Shown: positions 1 to 7,143 of the stretch, in pieces
Layout: the number at the start of each line of letters is the position of its first letter
Numbering within the stretch: position 1 is the first letter of the stretch
NCBI RefSeq assembly: GCF_014650115.1
Contig: NZ_BMUI01000048.1
Location: 1-37,861 of the forward strand
DNA from: Streptomyces olivaceoviridis
GTDB lineage: Bacteria > Actinomycetota > Actinomycetes > Streptomycetales > Streptomycetaceae
Length of the DNA stretch: 37,861 bases
Direction: 5' to 3'
Position numbers and translations under genes: made by a program
Notes under the pieces: generated by a model
Seen by the model: only the letters and a program-made list of their open reading frames with translations
Told to the model about the DNA's origin: nothing
The model's database searches: none

Positions 1-143
1 GCCAGCTCGGCGCGCATGATCAGCGCCATCACGCCGCCGATCAGGAAGAACGCGAACGCGGTGACCAGGTAGAGCGTGCCGATCGTCTTGTGGTCGGTGC
101 TCGTGAGCCACTGCACGGCTCTGGTGTCTCGGATCCTCTTCAC
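1..143 (-). CDS. ctaD: cytochrome c oxidase subunit I, N-terminal part (runs off the left edge)
   Basis: The reverse strand encodes a stretch containing WLTSTDHKTIGTLYLV followed by a hydrophobic helix (AFAFFLIGGVMALIMRAEL). This is the conserved N-terminal segment of the haem-copper oxidase catalytic subunit of the aa3 respiratory oxidase, a multi-pass membrane protein that reduces O2 and pumps protons. Only about 47 codons are present; the haem and copper ligands lie outside. Two in-frame GTG starts are possible, at 143 and at 116, and neither has a strong ribosome binding site. The N-terminus before the WLT motif is much shorter than in the usual Streptomyces main copy (from memory), so this may be a second, paralogous ctaD. 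Family assignment is firm; the start is not. Confidence 0.85.
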   Translation of the reverse strand, partial: MKRIRDTRAVQWLTSTDHKTIGTLYLVTAFAFFLIGGVMALIMRAEL

Positions 144-249
144 GCCCCGCCTGTGTCCGCGCCCCGCCCGGAGGTCACACTCGGGGGACGCGAGGAGCAT
201 CACGGAAGAAGGGTGTGACGATCCGGGGGGTGCCGGACACGAACCGAGC

Positions 250-1020
250 ATGAGCAACGACGAGATCTTCGCCGCTGCCTATCGCGAGCACTACTGGGCG
301 GTCAGCCGTTATGTCGCCAGGCGACTTCAGGGGCGGACCGACGAGGTGGAGGAAGTGGTGGCGGAGGTGTTCACGGTCGCCTGGCGACGCCGGGCCGACC
401 TGCCGGCCGCGCCGCTGCCCTGGCTGTACGGGGTGGCCCGGAACTGCCTGGCCAACGCGGTACGCGGCTACGGGCGCCGGCGCCGGCTGGTGGACCGGCT
501 GGGCAACGACGAGGCCGCGCACGGCCGGCACATCGCGGCAGGCCCCGGCACGGAGGCGCCGGGCGCCTGGGTGCACCAGGCCCTGGACCGGCTGGCCCCG
601 GCCGACCAGGAGATACTGCGCCTCGCCGCCTGGGAGGAACTCGGCGCCGAGGAGATCGCGGTCGCCCTCGGCTGTGGCCGCCGCGCGGCGGCCATGCGCC
701 TCCACCGCGCCCGCCGCCGTCTGCGCACGGAGATCGACCGACTGTGCCCCACGGCACCGCCGGCACACACGCCGCCGCCCGGGCCGCGCCCTGGCCCCGC
801 GGCACCGTCGCCAAAAGGGCCGCGCGAGCCGCGCCCTGGCGGACCGTCGCCCGAGGCGCCGCCCACGGCAGCCCCTGGAGGACCGTCACTCGAAGCGCTG
901 CCCACAGCGCCCCCTGGTGGGGGACCGGCGCCCGACGGCGACGTCCGCCCCGGCCGGCGATCCTCCGGCCCCGCGCCCACGACCGACGCATGCCTGCGCA
1001 AGGACCCTCGACATGCCTGA
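250..1020 (+). CDS. ECF-type RNA polymerase sigma factor with proline-rich C-terminal tail
   Basis: This 256-residue protein is a sigma-70 family ECF factor. Residues about 8-75 form region 2 (FAAAYREHYWAVSRYVARRL, then a VEEVVAEVFTVAWRR core-binding helix). Residues about 115-165 form region 4 with a helix-turn-helix (LAPADQEILRLAAWEELGAEEIAVALG, then RAAAMRLHRARRRL). After residue about 172 the protein continues for some 80 residues as a Pro/Ala/Gly-rich tail made largely of a 13-residue repeat, which is unusual for an ECF factor. The ATG at 250 is chosen because the domain begins directly after it; no clear ribosome binding site precedes it. The gene overlaps the next one by 8 nt, so the two are probably cotranscribed and the partner may control its activity. 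The target promoters are unknown. Confidence 0.88.
   Translation: MSNDEIFAAAYREHYWAVSRYVARRLQGRTDEVEEVVAEVFTVAWRRRADLPAAPLPWLYGVARNCLANAVRGYGRRRRLVDRLGNDEAAHGRHIAAGPGTEAPGAWVHQALDRLAPADQEILRLAAWEELGAEEIAVALGCGRRAAAMRLHRARRRLRTEIDRLCPTAPPAHTPPPGPRPGPAAPSPKGPREPRPGGPSPEAPPTAAPGGPSLEALPTAPPGGGPAPDGDVRPGRRSSGPAPTTDACLRKDPRHA
834..929 (+). repeat. 39-bp in-frame tandem repeat in the sigma factor tail
   Basis: Units begin with CCCTGG at 834, 873 and 912, exactly 39 bp apart; two are complete and the third partial. Each encodes 13 residues of the form PGGPSxEAxPTAx. A looser, longer unit begins near 789. Because the period is a multiple of three, copy-number changes would keep the frame. Confidence 0.85.
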
Positions 1021-1987
1021 CGAACTCGAACTCCTCCGGCGCGCCGACCCCGTACCGCACGACGGGCCGTACTTCGGTGACGGGCCCCTGGACCAGCGCG
1101 CCGAGTGGCGGCTCGATCGACTGCTGCGTCAACCGCGCCCGACGCGCCGCGTCCCCCGCGCCCGGCTGCTGTGGGGCCTCGCCGCCACCGGCGTCGTACT
1201 GGCGACCGCGCTCGCCGCGCTGGTCGGCGGGCCGAACACCCAGCCCGCCCTCGCCGCTCCCCGGCCGCTGACCGTCCGCGCCGACTCCACGCCCGTCCCG
1301 CTGACGCGGCTGGCCGAACTGGCCGCGACCGCCGCCGCCGACGGCTCGCCGCGCCTGCGCAAGGGCACGCACGTGCAGTCGTGGAGCCTGAGCATGACCG
1401 ACGGCAAACCCCCCGTCACCCTGCCCGAGGAACGGGTGGTGCGCTGGCGCGCGGACCACAGCCACACCGAGCTGGTCGTGGCGACCGACCCGCGCCGTCC
1501 GGGCCGCCCGGTCCTCACCGACGAGGGCGGAGCCCCCCGTGTGGTGGCCGACGGCCACGTCCTCAGCCGGGCCACCTACCCGCCGAGCTGGAGCGACGCC
1601 CCGCCCGAGGCGCCGCCGCCGCACACCCCGGCCGCCCTGCGCGCCTACCTCGCCGAGACCGTCCGTACCGAGCCCCTGGGCACCCCCCAGCTCCTCGAGG
1701 CCGTCGGGGAGCTGCTGGACCACTGGACGCTGGGCGCGCGGGAGTCAGCGGCACTGGTCGGGGTCCTCGCGGACGCCGAGGGTCTGCGGGCCGTGGGACA
1801 GGTGACCGACCGCCTCGGCCGTCCCGGGCAGGCGTACGTGTACGAGGGCGAGGGCGGCCGGCGGATGCTGATCCTCGACCCGCGCACCGGCACGGTCCTC
1901 GGCCTGGAGACCACCTTCACCCGGGACGCCCCCGAGTACGGCGTCAAGGCCGGGGACGTCATGGACTACAACGCCTGGATGCGCTGA
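1013..1987 (+). CDS. CU044_5270 family membrane protein, probable sigma factor partner
   Basis: A 324-residue protein with a short charged N-terminal segment (MPDELELLRRADPVP), one transmembrane helix near residues 45-67 (LLWGLAATGVVLATALAALV) and a large outside domain. It matches the layout of the CU044_5270 family, commonly encoded directly after ECF sigma factors in actinomycetes. The ATG at 1013 lies inside the sigma gene and overlaps its stop by 8 nt, which implies translational coupling. By position and topology it may act as an anti-sigma or signal-sensing protein, but I see no zinc anti-sigma HxxxCxxC motif, so that role is an inference. The C-terminus (YGVKAGDVMDYNAWMR) is intact. 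Confidence 0.78.
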   Translation: MPDELELLRRADPVPHDGPYFGDGPLDQRAEWRLDRLLRQPRPTRRVPRARLLWGLAATGVVLATALAALVGGPNTQPALAAPRPLTVRADSTPVPLTRLAELAATAAADGSPRLRKGTHVQSWSLSMTDGKPPVTLPEERVVRWRADHSHTELVVATDPRRPGRPVLTDEGGAPRVVADGHVLSRATYPPSWSDAPPEAPPPHTPAALRAYLAETVRTEPLGTPQLLEAVGELLDHWTLGARESAALVGVLADAEGLRAVGQVTDRLGRPGQAYVYEGEGGRRMLILDPRTGTVLGLETTFTRDAPEYGVKAGDVMDYNAWMR

Positions 1988-2033
1988 CCGAGAGGCCCGG
2001 AGCCGGCCGGCGAGGCGTGCTGCCGGGCGCCGC

Positions 2034-2139
2034 CGACCGGGGTTGCTGGGCGGAGTCTGGTGGTGACCTGTGCCGTGTGGTGCTGACCCGCTCGACCGGG
2101 GTTGCTCGGCGGGGTCTGGTGGTGACCTGTGCCGTGTGG
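2034..2139. repeat. two tandem 47-bp direct repeats, period 59 bp
   Basis: Copies at 2034-2080 and 2093-2139 match at 45 of 47 positions (CGACCGGGGTTGCT at the start, GACCTGTGCCGTGTGG at the end). They occupy the gap between two convergent genes (CU044-type protein and folD). No terminator-like hairpin is obvious. Function unknown. Confidence 0.85.
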
Positions 2140-2236
2140 CACCGATCCGCCCGCCCCGCGCTCGTCGGCGCCGCCGGCCGGTGATCAGCGCCACCCGGCA
2201 CTGCCCCACTGCCCACCGCCGGCCCTCGGCTGTCCC

Positions 2237-3085
2237 TTACACCCCCAGCTGCCGGGCGGCGGCCGTCACCGTCTGTTCCAGGAGCGTGGCGATCGTCATC
2301 GGGCCGACGCCGCCAGGCACCGGGGTGATCAGCGACGCTCGCTCCACGGCCGAGTCGAAGTCGACGTCGCCGACGTTCCCCGGGTTGTAGCCCGCGTCGA
2401 TGACGACCGCGCCCGGCTTGATGTCCTGCCCGCGGATCAGCCGCGGCCGGCCGACCGCGGCCACGACGATGTCGGCCTCGCGGACCACGGCCGAGAGCTC
2501 ACGGGTGCGCGAGTGGCAGTAGGTCACGGTCGCGTCCCGGGCGAGCAGCAGCATGCCCACCGGCTTGCCGAGGATCGCGCTGCGGCCGACCACCACGGCC
2601 CGCTTCCCGGCCGGGTCGACGCCGTACTCGTCGAGCAGCCGCAGGATGCCGCCCGGCGTGGCGGAGACGAAGCCCGGCAGCCCGAAGCTCATCGCGGCGA
2701 ACGACGCGAAGGTGACACCGTCGACGTCCTTCTCCGGCGCGATCGCCTCGAACGCGGCCCGCTCGTCGATGTGGTCGCCCACCGGGTGCTGGAGCAGAAT
2801 GCCGTGCACCCCCGGGTCGGCCGACAACTCCCGCAGCGTCGTGACGAGTTCGTCCGTCGTGGTGGTCGCGGGCAGGGAGACGTGCCGGGACTCGATGCCG
2901 GCCTTGCGGCTGCGGTTCTGCTTCATGCGGACGTACGTCACGGACGCCGGGTCCCCGCCGACCAGGACGGTGGCCAGACACGGCGCGGTACCGGTGCGCT
3001 CGGTGAGAGCGGCGGCCTTCCTCGCGGTGTCCTCGACGATGCGGCGGGCGGGCGCGGTGCCGTCCATCAGACGGGCCTGGGTCAT
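2237..3085 (-). CDS. folD: bifunctional methylenetetrahydrofolate dehydrogenase / methenyltetrahydrofolate cyclohydrolase
   Basis: A 282-residue cytosolic enzyme that interconverts 5,10-methylene-, 5,10-methenyl- and 10-formyl-tetrahydrofolate, the one-carbon donor used in purine synthesis. Visible signatures are the catalytic region SVTYVRMKQNRSRKAGI with its Tyr and Lys, GILLQHPVGDHI, PEKDVDGVT, the NADP-binding VVVGRSAILGKPVGMLLL, and the closing PVPGGVGPMTIATLL. Length is typical. A GTG nine bases upstream (3094) is also in frame, but AGGAG at 3094-3098 sits 8 nt before the ATG at 3085, which decides the start. A ZTP riboswitch lies just upstream. Streptomyces often carry more than one folD, so this may be the regulated copy. 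Its neighbour on the left is convergent. Confidence 0.95.
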   Translation of the reverse strand: MTQARLMDGTAPARRIVEDTARKAAALTERTGTAPCLATVLVGGDPASVTYVRMKQNRSRKAGIESRHVSLPATTTTDELVTTLRELSADPGVHGILLQHPVGDHIDERAAFEAIAPEKDVDGVTFASFAAMSFGLPGFVSATPGGILRLLDEYGVDPAGKRAVVVGRSAILGKPVGMLLLARDATVTYCHSRTRELSAVVREADIVVAAVGRPRLIRGQDIKPGAVVIDAGYNPGNVGDVDFDSAVERASLITPVPGGVGPMTIATLLEQTVTAAARQLGV

Positions 3086-3115
3086 GCTGCACACTCCTGA
3101 GCTGGATCGACTCTC

Positions 3116-3192
3116 CTCGCCCAGGCGCGCGGCTACCGACGCGGACCGCTCCCCGGTGGTGCTCCACCTCAGCGCCAGTCACGGCCCGCGTA
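3116..3192 (-). promoter_or_regulatory. ZTP (pfl motif) riboswitch upstream of folD
   Basis: Read on the reverse strand from 3190 down, the leader contains GGGCC then GTGACTGGCG, a GGTGG-AGCA-CCACC hairpin, CGGGGAGCG, and GGTCC closing the first helix against GGGCC. After a short linker comes CGCGCCTGGGCGA. These are the conserved blocks of the pfl RNA, which senses ZTP/ZMP, the signals of 10-formyl-tetrahydrofolate shortage in purine synthesis. folD is a classic target. The aptamer ends about 30 nt before the ATG, with the ribosome binding site in between. I see no U-tract terminator, so control of translation is more likely than termination; that is an inference. Confidence 0.9.
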
Positions 3193-3267
3193 CAGCGTAA
3201 CCGAGAGTGCGTACGCCCTCCGGAACCCGCTCGGCCTCCTTCCGCTCCCGCCGTACCCGGCCGGGGC

Positions 3268-3633
3268 CTACTCGTCCCACGCCTGGATGATCAGCTGATC
3301 GGCGATCTTGCCGTCCCGCAGGGTGACCATCGACTCGGCGAGGACCCGGGTGCCGTCCCCGTACTCGCAGGACTCGCAGTAGGCCGCGTGGTCGCCCTGG
3401 ACGACGCACCGGTCCAGCCTGTGCGTCATGTCGCGGCTGTAGACGTCGTCCAGCAGTTCGGCGATCTGGCTCCGGCCGTGCAGCACCGTGGGATGACTGG
3501 GCTGGTTGTTGCGGTCGACGATGCGGATCTCCGCGTCGTCCGCGTAGAGCGACAGAAGGTTGTTGCCGGTGTTGCCCTCGACGGCCCGGCGCAGTGTGTC
3601 GGTGTCGAAGGCGGACCCCGCAGCGGTACCCAT
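3268..3633 (-). CDS. SnoaL-like / NTF2-fold protein
   Basis: A 121-residue protein with the alpha+beta cone pattern of the SnoaL/NTF2-like family: an N-terminal helix (FDTDTLRRAVEGN), a 'LLSLYADDAEIRIVD' strand, LHGRSQIAELLDDVYSRDMTHRLDRCVVQGD, and a C-terminal sheet (VLAESMVTLRDGKIADQLIIQAWDE). Members are small enzymes or ligand-binding proteins with very varied roles, so no substrate can be given. The ATG at 3633 is supported by GGAGGTCACC directly upstream. It is transcribed toward folD, but the riboswitch-bearing gap suggests separate control. A pair of cysteines (CESC) is visible at mid-protein. Confidence 0.78.
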   Translation of the reverse strand: MGTAAGSAFDTDTLRRAVEGNTGNNLLSLYADDAEIRIVDRNNQPSHPTVLHGRSQIAELLDDVYSRDMTHRLDRCVVQGDHAAYCESCEYGDGTRVLAESMVTLRDGKIADQLIIQAWDE

Positions 3634-3822
3634 GGTGACCTCCTTCAGGTGCCCGTGTGGTCCAGGTGCCCGTGCGGTCCGGCCAGGAGCGGGCCGCACG
3701 GGCCCACCTCCGAGACTCCTCCGCCCCGGCGGCCCCGGCAAGCCCGGCCGCGCGCTCCACCTCCCGGGTGAGCGCGGCCCGCCGCCCGTGTCCGCCCGGG
3801 GCCTGTCGCCGTTGCTGAAGGC

Positions 3823-4125
3823 ATGATCTCAACACGACGTATCGCCGCCGCCGTCGGTCTGGCCGCCGGGATCGCCGGCCTCGCCGTACCCCAGGCGAAC
3901 GCGGCCGGCACCGGCGCACCGCTCGTCGGGAAGCTCGGCGCGCTGAGCACGCTGGACTCGCTCGCCGTCAGTGACATCCCGGCGGAGCAGCGGGGCCGGG
4001 TGCCACGGGTCACCGAGCAGTTGCAGGAGCTGAAGCACCTCCAGGAGCTGAACCAGCTCAACCAGGTGGAGCAGGTCCTCGCGCCCGCCGCGCCGCTGCT
4101 CGGTCTGGTCGGCGCCATCCACTGA
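3823..4125 (+). CDS. small secreted protein with leucine/glutamine heptad-like segment
   Basis: A 100-residue protein. Residues 1-27 form a signal peptide (STRR, then a hydrophobic AAAVGLAAGIAGLAV, ending ANA-A). The mature part has a striking segment, LQELKHLQELNQLNQVEQVL, an amphipathic Leu/Gln heptad pattern, followed by a hydrophobic tail APAAPLLGLVGAIH. The protein resembles small exported proteins that are widespread in Streptomyces; no biochemical function is known to me. The ATG has a short AAGG-type ribosome binding site very close upstream. A strong hairpin terminator follows 16 bases after the stop, so this is a single-gene unit. Confidence 0.75.
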   Translation: MISTRRIAAAVGLAAGIAGLAVPQANAAGTGAPLVGKLGALSTLDSLAVSDIPAEQRGRVPRVTEQLQELKHLQELNQLNQVEQVLAPAAPLLGLVGAIH

Positions 4126-4141
4126 TCCCGCCCGCCGGCAC

Positions 4142-4168
4142 GAGGGCCGTCCCGCCGGGGCGGCCCTC
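4142..4168 (+). terminator. hairpin terminator of the small secreted protein gene
   Basis: GAGGGCCG (4142-4149) pairs with CGGCCCTC (4161-4168) around an 11-nt loop, 16 nt after the stop codon. There is no T tract, as is common in Streptomyces. Confidence 0.75.
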
Positions 4169-4302
4169 ACCGCTGCCCGGACGGGCCGGGCGATGCCGCG
4201 CGGGTCCGGAAAGATCCACTAACCTCCTCGTGGTCCGCCGTCGCTACCGATCGGTCGCGCGTAATCTCGGCGGCGAAGGCAAACGAAGGAAGGGGCCAGA
4301 CC

Positions 4303-5391
4303 ATGGCGCAGGAAGTCCGCGGCGTGATCGCACCGGGCAAGGACGAGGCGGTACGGGTCGAGACGATCGTGGTGCCGGACCCGGGGCCCGGCGAGGCCGT
4401 CGTACGCGTCCAGGCCTGCGGGGTCTGCCATACCGATCTGCACTACAAGCAGGGCGGCATCTCGGACGACTTCCCCTTCCTGCTCGGCCACGAGGCCGCC
4501 GGAGTCGTGGAGTCGGTCGGCGAGGGCGTCACCGACGTCGCCCCCGGTGACTTCGTCATCCTCAACTGGCGCGCGGTGTGCGGGCAGTGCCGGGCCTGTC
4601 TGCGCGGTCGGCCCTGGTACTGCTTCAACACCCACAACGCGCGGCAGAAGATGACCCTCGCCGCCACCGGCCAGGAGCTGTCCCCGGCCCTGGGGATCGG
4701 GGCCTTCGCCGAGAAGACGCTCGTCGCGGCCGGCCAGTGCACCAAGGTCGACCCGGCCGTCTCCCCGGCGGTCGCGGGCCTCCTCGGCTGCGGGGTGATG
4801 GCCGGCATCGGCGCCGCGATCAACACCGGGAACGTCGGCCGGGGCGACTCGGTCGCCGTCATCGGCTGCGGCGGTGTCGGCGACGCGGCGATCGCCGGGT
4901 CGAACCTGGCCGGCGCGGCGAAGATCATCGCGGTGGACATCGACGACCGCAAGCTGGAGAAGGCCCGCACGCTGGGCGCCACCCACACCGTCAACTCCGA
5001 GCAGAGCGACCCGGTCGAGGCGATCCGCGAGCTGACCGGCGGCTTCGGCGCGGACGTCGTCATCGAGGCCGTCGGCCGCCCGGAGACCTACCAGCAGGCC
5101 TTCTACGCCCGCGACCTCGCCGGCACCGTCGTCCTCGTCGGCGTCCCCACCCCCGAGATGAAGCTGGAACTTCCCCTGCTGGACGTCTTCGGCCGCGGCG
5201 GCGCCCTGAAGTCCTCCTGGTACGGCGACTGCCTGCCCAGCCGGGACTTCCCCATGCTGATCGACCTCCATCTGCAAGGCCGCCTGCCGCTCGACGCGTT
5301 CGTCACGGAGACGATCCAACTGGACCAGGTGGAGCAGGCGTTCGAGCGGATGCACCACGGCGACGTGCTGCGTTCGGTGGTGGTGCTGTGA
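4303..5391 (+). CDS. mscR: S-(hydroxymethyl)mycothiol dehydrogenase (mycothiol-dependent formaldehyde dehydrogenase)
   Basis: A 362-residue zinc-dependent medium-chain alcohol dehydrogenase that oxidises the spontaneous formaldehyde-mycothiol adduct with NAD. Catalytic zinc ligands are in ACGVCHTDLH and LGHEAAG; the structural-zinc cysteines are in CGQCRACLRGRPWYC. The Rossmann motif is VIGCGGVGDAAIAG with the acidic IIAVDIDD strand end. Sequence blocks such as ILNWRAVCGQCRACLRG and FNTHNARQKMTL are those of the mycothiol-specific branch rather than the glutathione-dependent one. The ATG has a purine-rich AAGGAAGGGG upstream. It is translationally coupled to an MBL-fold hydrolase, the same order as Rv2259-Rv2260 in Mycobacterium tuberculosis, so the pair likely forms a formaldehyde detoxification module. 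Confidence 0.93.
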   Translation: MAQEVRGVIAPGKDEAVRVETIVVPDPGPGEAVVRVQACGVCHTDLHYKQGGISDDFPFLLGHEAAGVVESVGEGVTDVAPGDFVILNWRAVCGQCRACLRGRPWYCFNTHNARQKMTLAATGQELSPALGIGAFAEKTLVAAGQCTKVDPAVSPAVAGLLGCGVMAGIGAAINTGNVGRGDSVAVIGCGGVGDAAIAGSNLAGAAKIIAVDIDDRKLEKARTLGATHTVNSEQSDPVEAIRELTGGFGADVVIEAVGRPETYQQAFYARDLAGTVVLVGVPTPEMKLELPLLDVFGRGGALKSSWYGDCLPSRDFPMLIDLHLQGRLPLDAFVTETIQLDQVEQAFERMHHGDVLRSVVVL

Positions 5392-6020
5392 TGACCGCGC
5401 GCATCGAACGCCTCGTCACCTCGGGCCAGTTCACCCTCGACGGCGGCACCTGGGACGTGGAGAACAACGTGTGGATCGTCGGCGACGACCGCGAGGTGAT
5501 CGTCATCGACGCCGCCCACGACGCCGAGGCCATCGCCCGCGCCGTCGGCGACCGGCGCCTGACCGCCATCGTGTGCACGCACGCCCACAACGACCACGTC
5601 AACGCGGCACCGGAACTCGCCGACCTCACCGGCGCGACGATCTGGCTGCACCCGGACGACCTGGCGCTGTGGAAGCAGACCCACCCGCACCGGGACCCCG
5701 ACCGGCACCTCCTCGACGGCCAGGTCATCGAGGCCGCCGGCGCCGACCTCACCGTCCTGCACACCCCGGGACACGCCCCCGGCGCCGTCTGCCTGTACGA
5801 CCCGGGCCTCGGCACCGTGTTCACGGGCGACACCCTCTTCAAGGGCGGCCCCGGAGCCACCGGACGCTCCTACTCGCACTTCCCGACCATCATCGACTCC
5901 CTCCGCAACCGCCTCCTCACCCTCCCGCCGGAGACCAAGGTCCTCACCGGGCACGGGGACGGCACCACCATCGGCGACGAGGCCCCCCACCTGGAGGAGT
6001 GGATCGCCCGCGGCCACTGA
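5391..6020 (+). CDS. MBL-fold metallo-hydrolase linked to mycothiol-dependent formaldehyde oxidation
   Basis: A 209-residue metallo-beta-lactamase-fold hydrolase. Metal ligands are visible in THAHNDHV (HxHxDH), HTPGHAPGAV, FTGDTLF and a C-terminal GHGDGT. This set is the glyoxalase II/thioesterase-like arrangement for a binuclear site. The ATG shares one base with the stop of the dehydrogenase (TGATG), so they are cotranslated; a GTG one codon earlier is also possible. Given its obligate neighbour, the probable role is hydrolysis of S-formylmycothiol to formate and free mycothiol, which I infer from context and from the Rv2259/Rv2260 pairing. Three copies of a 16-bp repeat begin at its stop codon and a strong terminator follows. 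Confidence 0.87.
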   Translation: MTARIERLVTSGQFTLDGGTWDVENNVWIVGDDREVIVIDAAHDAEAIARAVGDRRLTAIVCTHAHNDHVNAAPELADLTGATIWLHPDDLALWKQTHPHRDPDRHLLDGQVIEAAGADLTVLHTPGHAPGAVCLYDPGLGTVFTGDTLFKGGPGATGRSYSHFPTIIDSLRNRLLTLPPETKVLTGHGDGTTIGDEAPHLEEWIARGH

Positions 6021-6060
6021 GTCCGAGGGCTGCTGAGCCCGAGGGCTGCTGAGTCCGGCG
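6019..6060 (+). repeat. 16-bp direct repeat, about 2.6 copies
   Basis: GAGTCCGAGGGCTGCT at 6019, GAGCCCGAGGGCTGCT at 6035 and a partial GAGTCCGGCG at 6051. The first unit begins inside the TGA stop of the MBL hydrolase gene, so the repeat is entirely downstream of coding sequence. Confidence 0.85.
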
Positions 6061-6065
6061 GCCAT

Positions 6066-6096
6066 CGAGTCCCGCGGCGACACACCGCGGGACTCG
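6066..6096 (+). terminator. terminator of the formaldehyde detoxification operon
   Basis: A perfect 12-bp stem, CGAGTCCCGCGG (6066-6077) with CCGCGGGACTCG (6085-6096), and a 7-nt loop. It stands 46 nt after the stop of the MBL hydrolase and before the next promoter region (AT-richer AAAAGCAGACAGAAGA). Confidence 0.9.
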
Positions 6097-6176
6097 ACGT
6101 AAAAGCAGACAGAAGATGTCCGGCTTCCCGGCGACAGTGGACGGCGACAGCAGTCGTACCGCACGGGAGGCCGGAC

Positions 6177-7091
6177 ATGTCAGGACCGCTGGAAGGCAAG
6201 GTGGCGCTGGTCGCCGGGGCGACCCGGGGCGCCGGACGGGGCATCGCCGTCGAACTCGGCGCGGCCGGCGCCACCGTCTACGTCACCGGCCGCAGCACCC
6301 GCGCCCACCGCTCGGAGTACGACCGCCCCGAGACCGTCGAGGACACCGCCGACCTCGTCACCGCGGCCGGCGGGCAGGGCATCGCCGTGGCCGCCGACCA
6401 CCTCGACAAGTCCGCCGTACGGGACCTGGTGGACCGCGTCGCGGCCGAGCGGGGCCGCCTCGACGTCCTCGTCAACGACATCTGGGGCGGCGAGAACCTC
6501 TTCGAGTGGGACACCCCCGTGTGGGAGCACGACCTCGACAACGGCCTGCGGCTGCTCCGGCTCGCGGTCGAGACCCACGCCGTCACCAGCCACTACGCCC
6601 TGCCGCTGCTGCTGCGACACCCCGGCGGCCTGGTCGTGGAGGTCACCGACGGCACCACCGACTACAACCGCGACACCTACCGGGTGAACTTCTTCTACGA
6701 CCTCGCCAAGACCTCCGTCCTGCGCATGGCCTTCGCCCTCGGCCACGAACTCGGCCCGCGCGGTGCCACCGCCGTCGCCCTCACCCCGGGCTGGATGCGC
6801 TCCGAGGTCATGCTCGACGCGTACGGCGTCCGCGAGGAGAACTGGCGGGACGCCCTGGCGCGCGAACCCCACTTCGCCATCTCCGAGACCCCCCGTTTCA
6901 CCGGCCGGGCCGTCGCCGCCCTGGCCGCCGATCCCGACGTGGCCCGGTTCAACGGCCGGTCGCTCTCCAGCGGCGGCCTCGCTGGGGTGTACGGCTTCAC
7001 CGACCTCGACGGCAGCCGGCCGGACGCCTGGCGGTACCTGGTCGAGGTGCAGGACGCGGGCAAGCCGGCGGACGTCACCGGCTACCGGTGA
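6177..7091 (+). CDS. short-chain dehydrogenase/reductase (DHRS1-like)
   Basis: A 304-residue Rossmann-fold oxidoreductase. The cofactor motif is VAGATRGAGRGIAVELG near residues 11-28, with an Arg after the second strand (VTGRSTR) that favours NADP(H). The catalytic Tyr and Lys are in YDLAKTS (YxxxK); the usual preceding Ser position is in VVEVTDGT, where Ser seems replaced by Thr. A C-terminal extension beyond the normal 250 residues carries GVYGFTDLDGSRPD, a pattern seen in the DHRS1-like group. GGGAGG lies 6 nt before the ATG. The substrate cannot be deduced. A hairpin follows right after the stop, so it is probably transcribed apart from the second dehydrogenase downstream. Confidence 0.88.
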   Translation: MSGPLEGKVALVAGATRGAGRGIAVELGAAGATVYVTGRSTRAHRSEYDRPETVEDTADLVTAAGGQGIAVAADHLDKSAVRDLVDRVAAERGRLDVLVNDIWGGENLFEWDTPVWEHDLDNGLRLLRLAVETHAVTSHYALPLLLRHPGGLVVEVTDGTTDYNRDTYRVNFFYDLAKTSVLRMAFALGHELGPRGATAVALTPGWMRSEVMLDAYGVREENWRDALAREPHFAISETPRFTGRAVAALAADPDVARFNGRSLSSGGLAGVYGFTDLDGSRPDAWRYLVEVQDAGKPADVTGYR

Positions 7092-7093
7092 AA

Positions 7094-7124
7094 CCGGGCG
7101 CCGAACCGGTGAAAGGGCGCCCGG
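7094..7124 (+). terminator. hairpin after the first short-chain dehydrogenase
   Basis: CCGGGCGCC (7094-7102) pairs perfectly with GGCGCCCGG (7116-7124) around a 13-nt loop, 3 nt after the stop. It has no T tract and also lies just upstream of the next gene. Confidence 0.6.
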
Positions 7125-7143
7125 GGCGCCGTACCGTCGGCCC

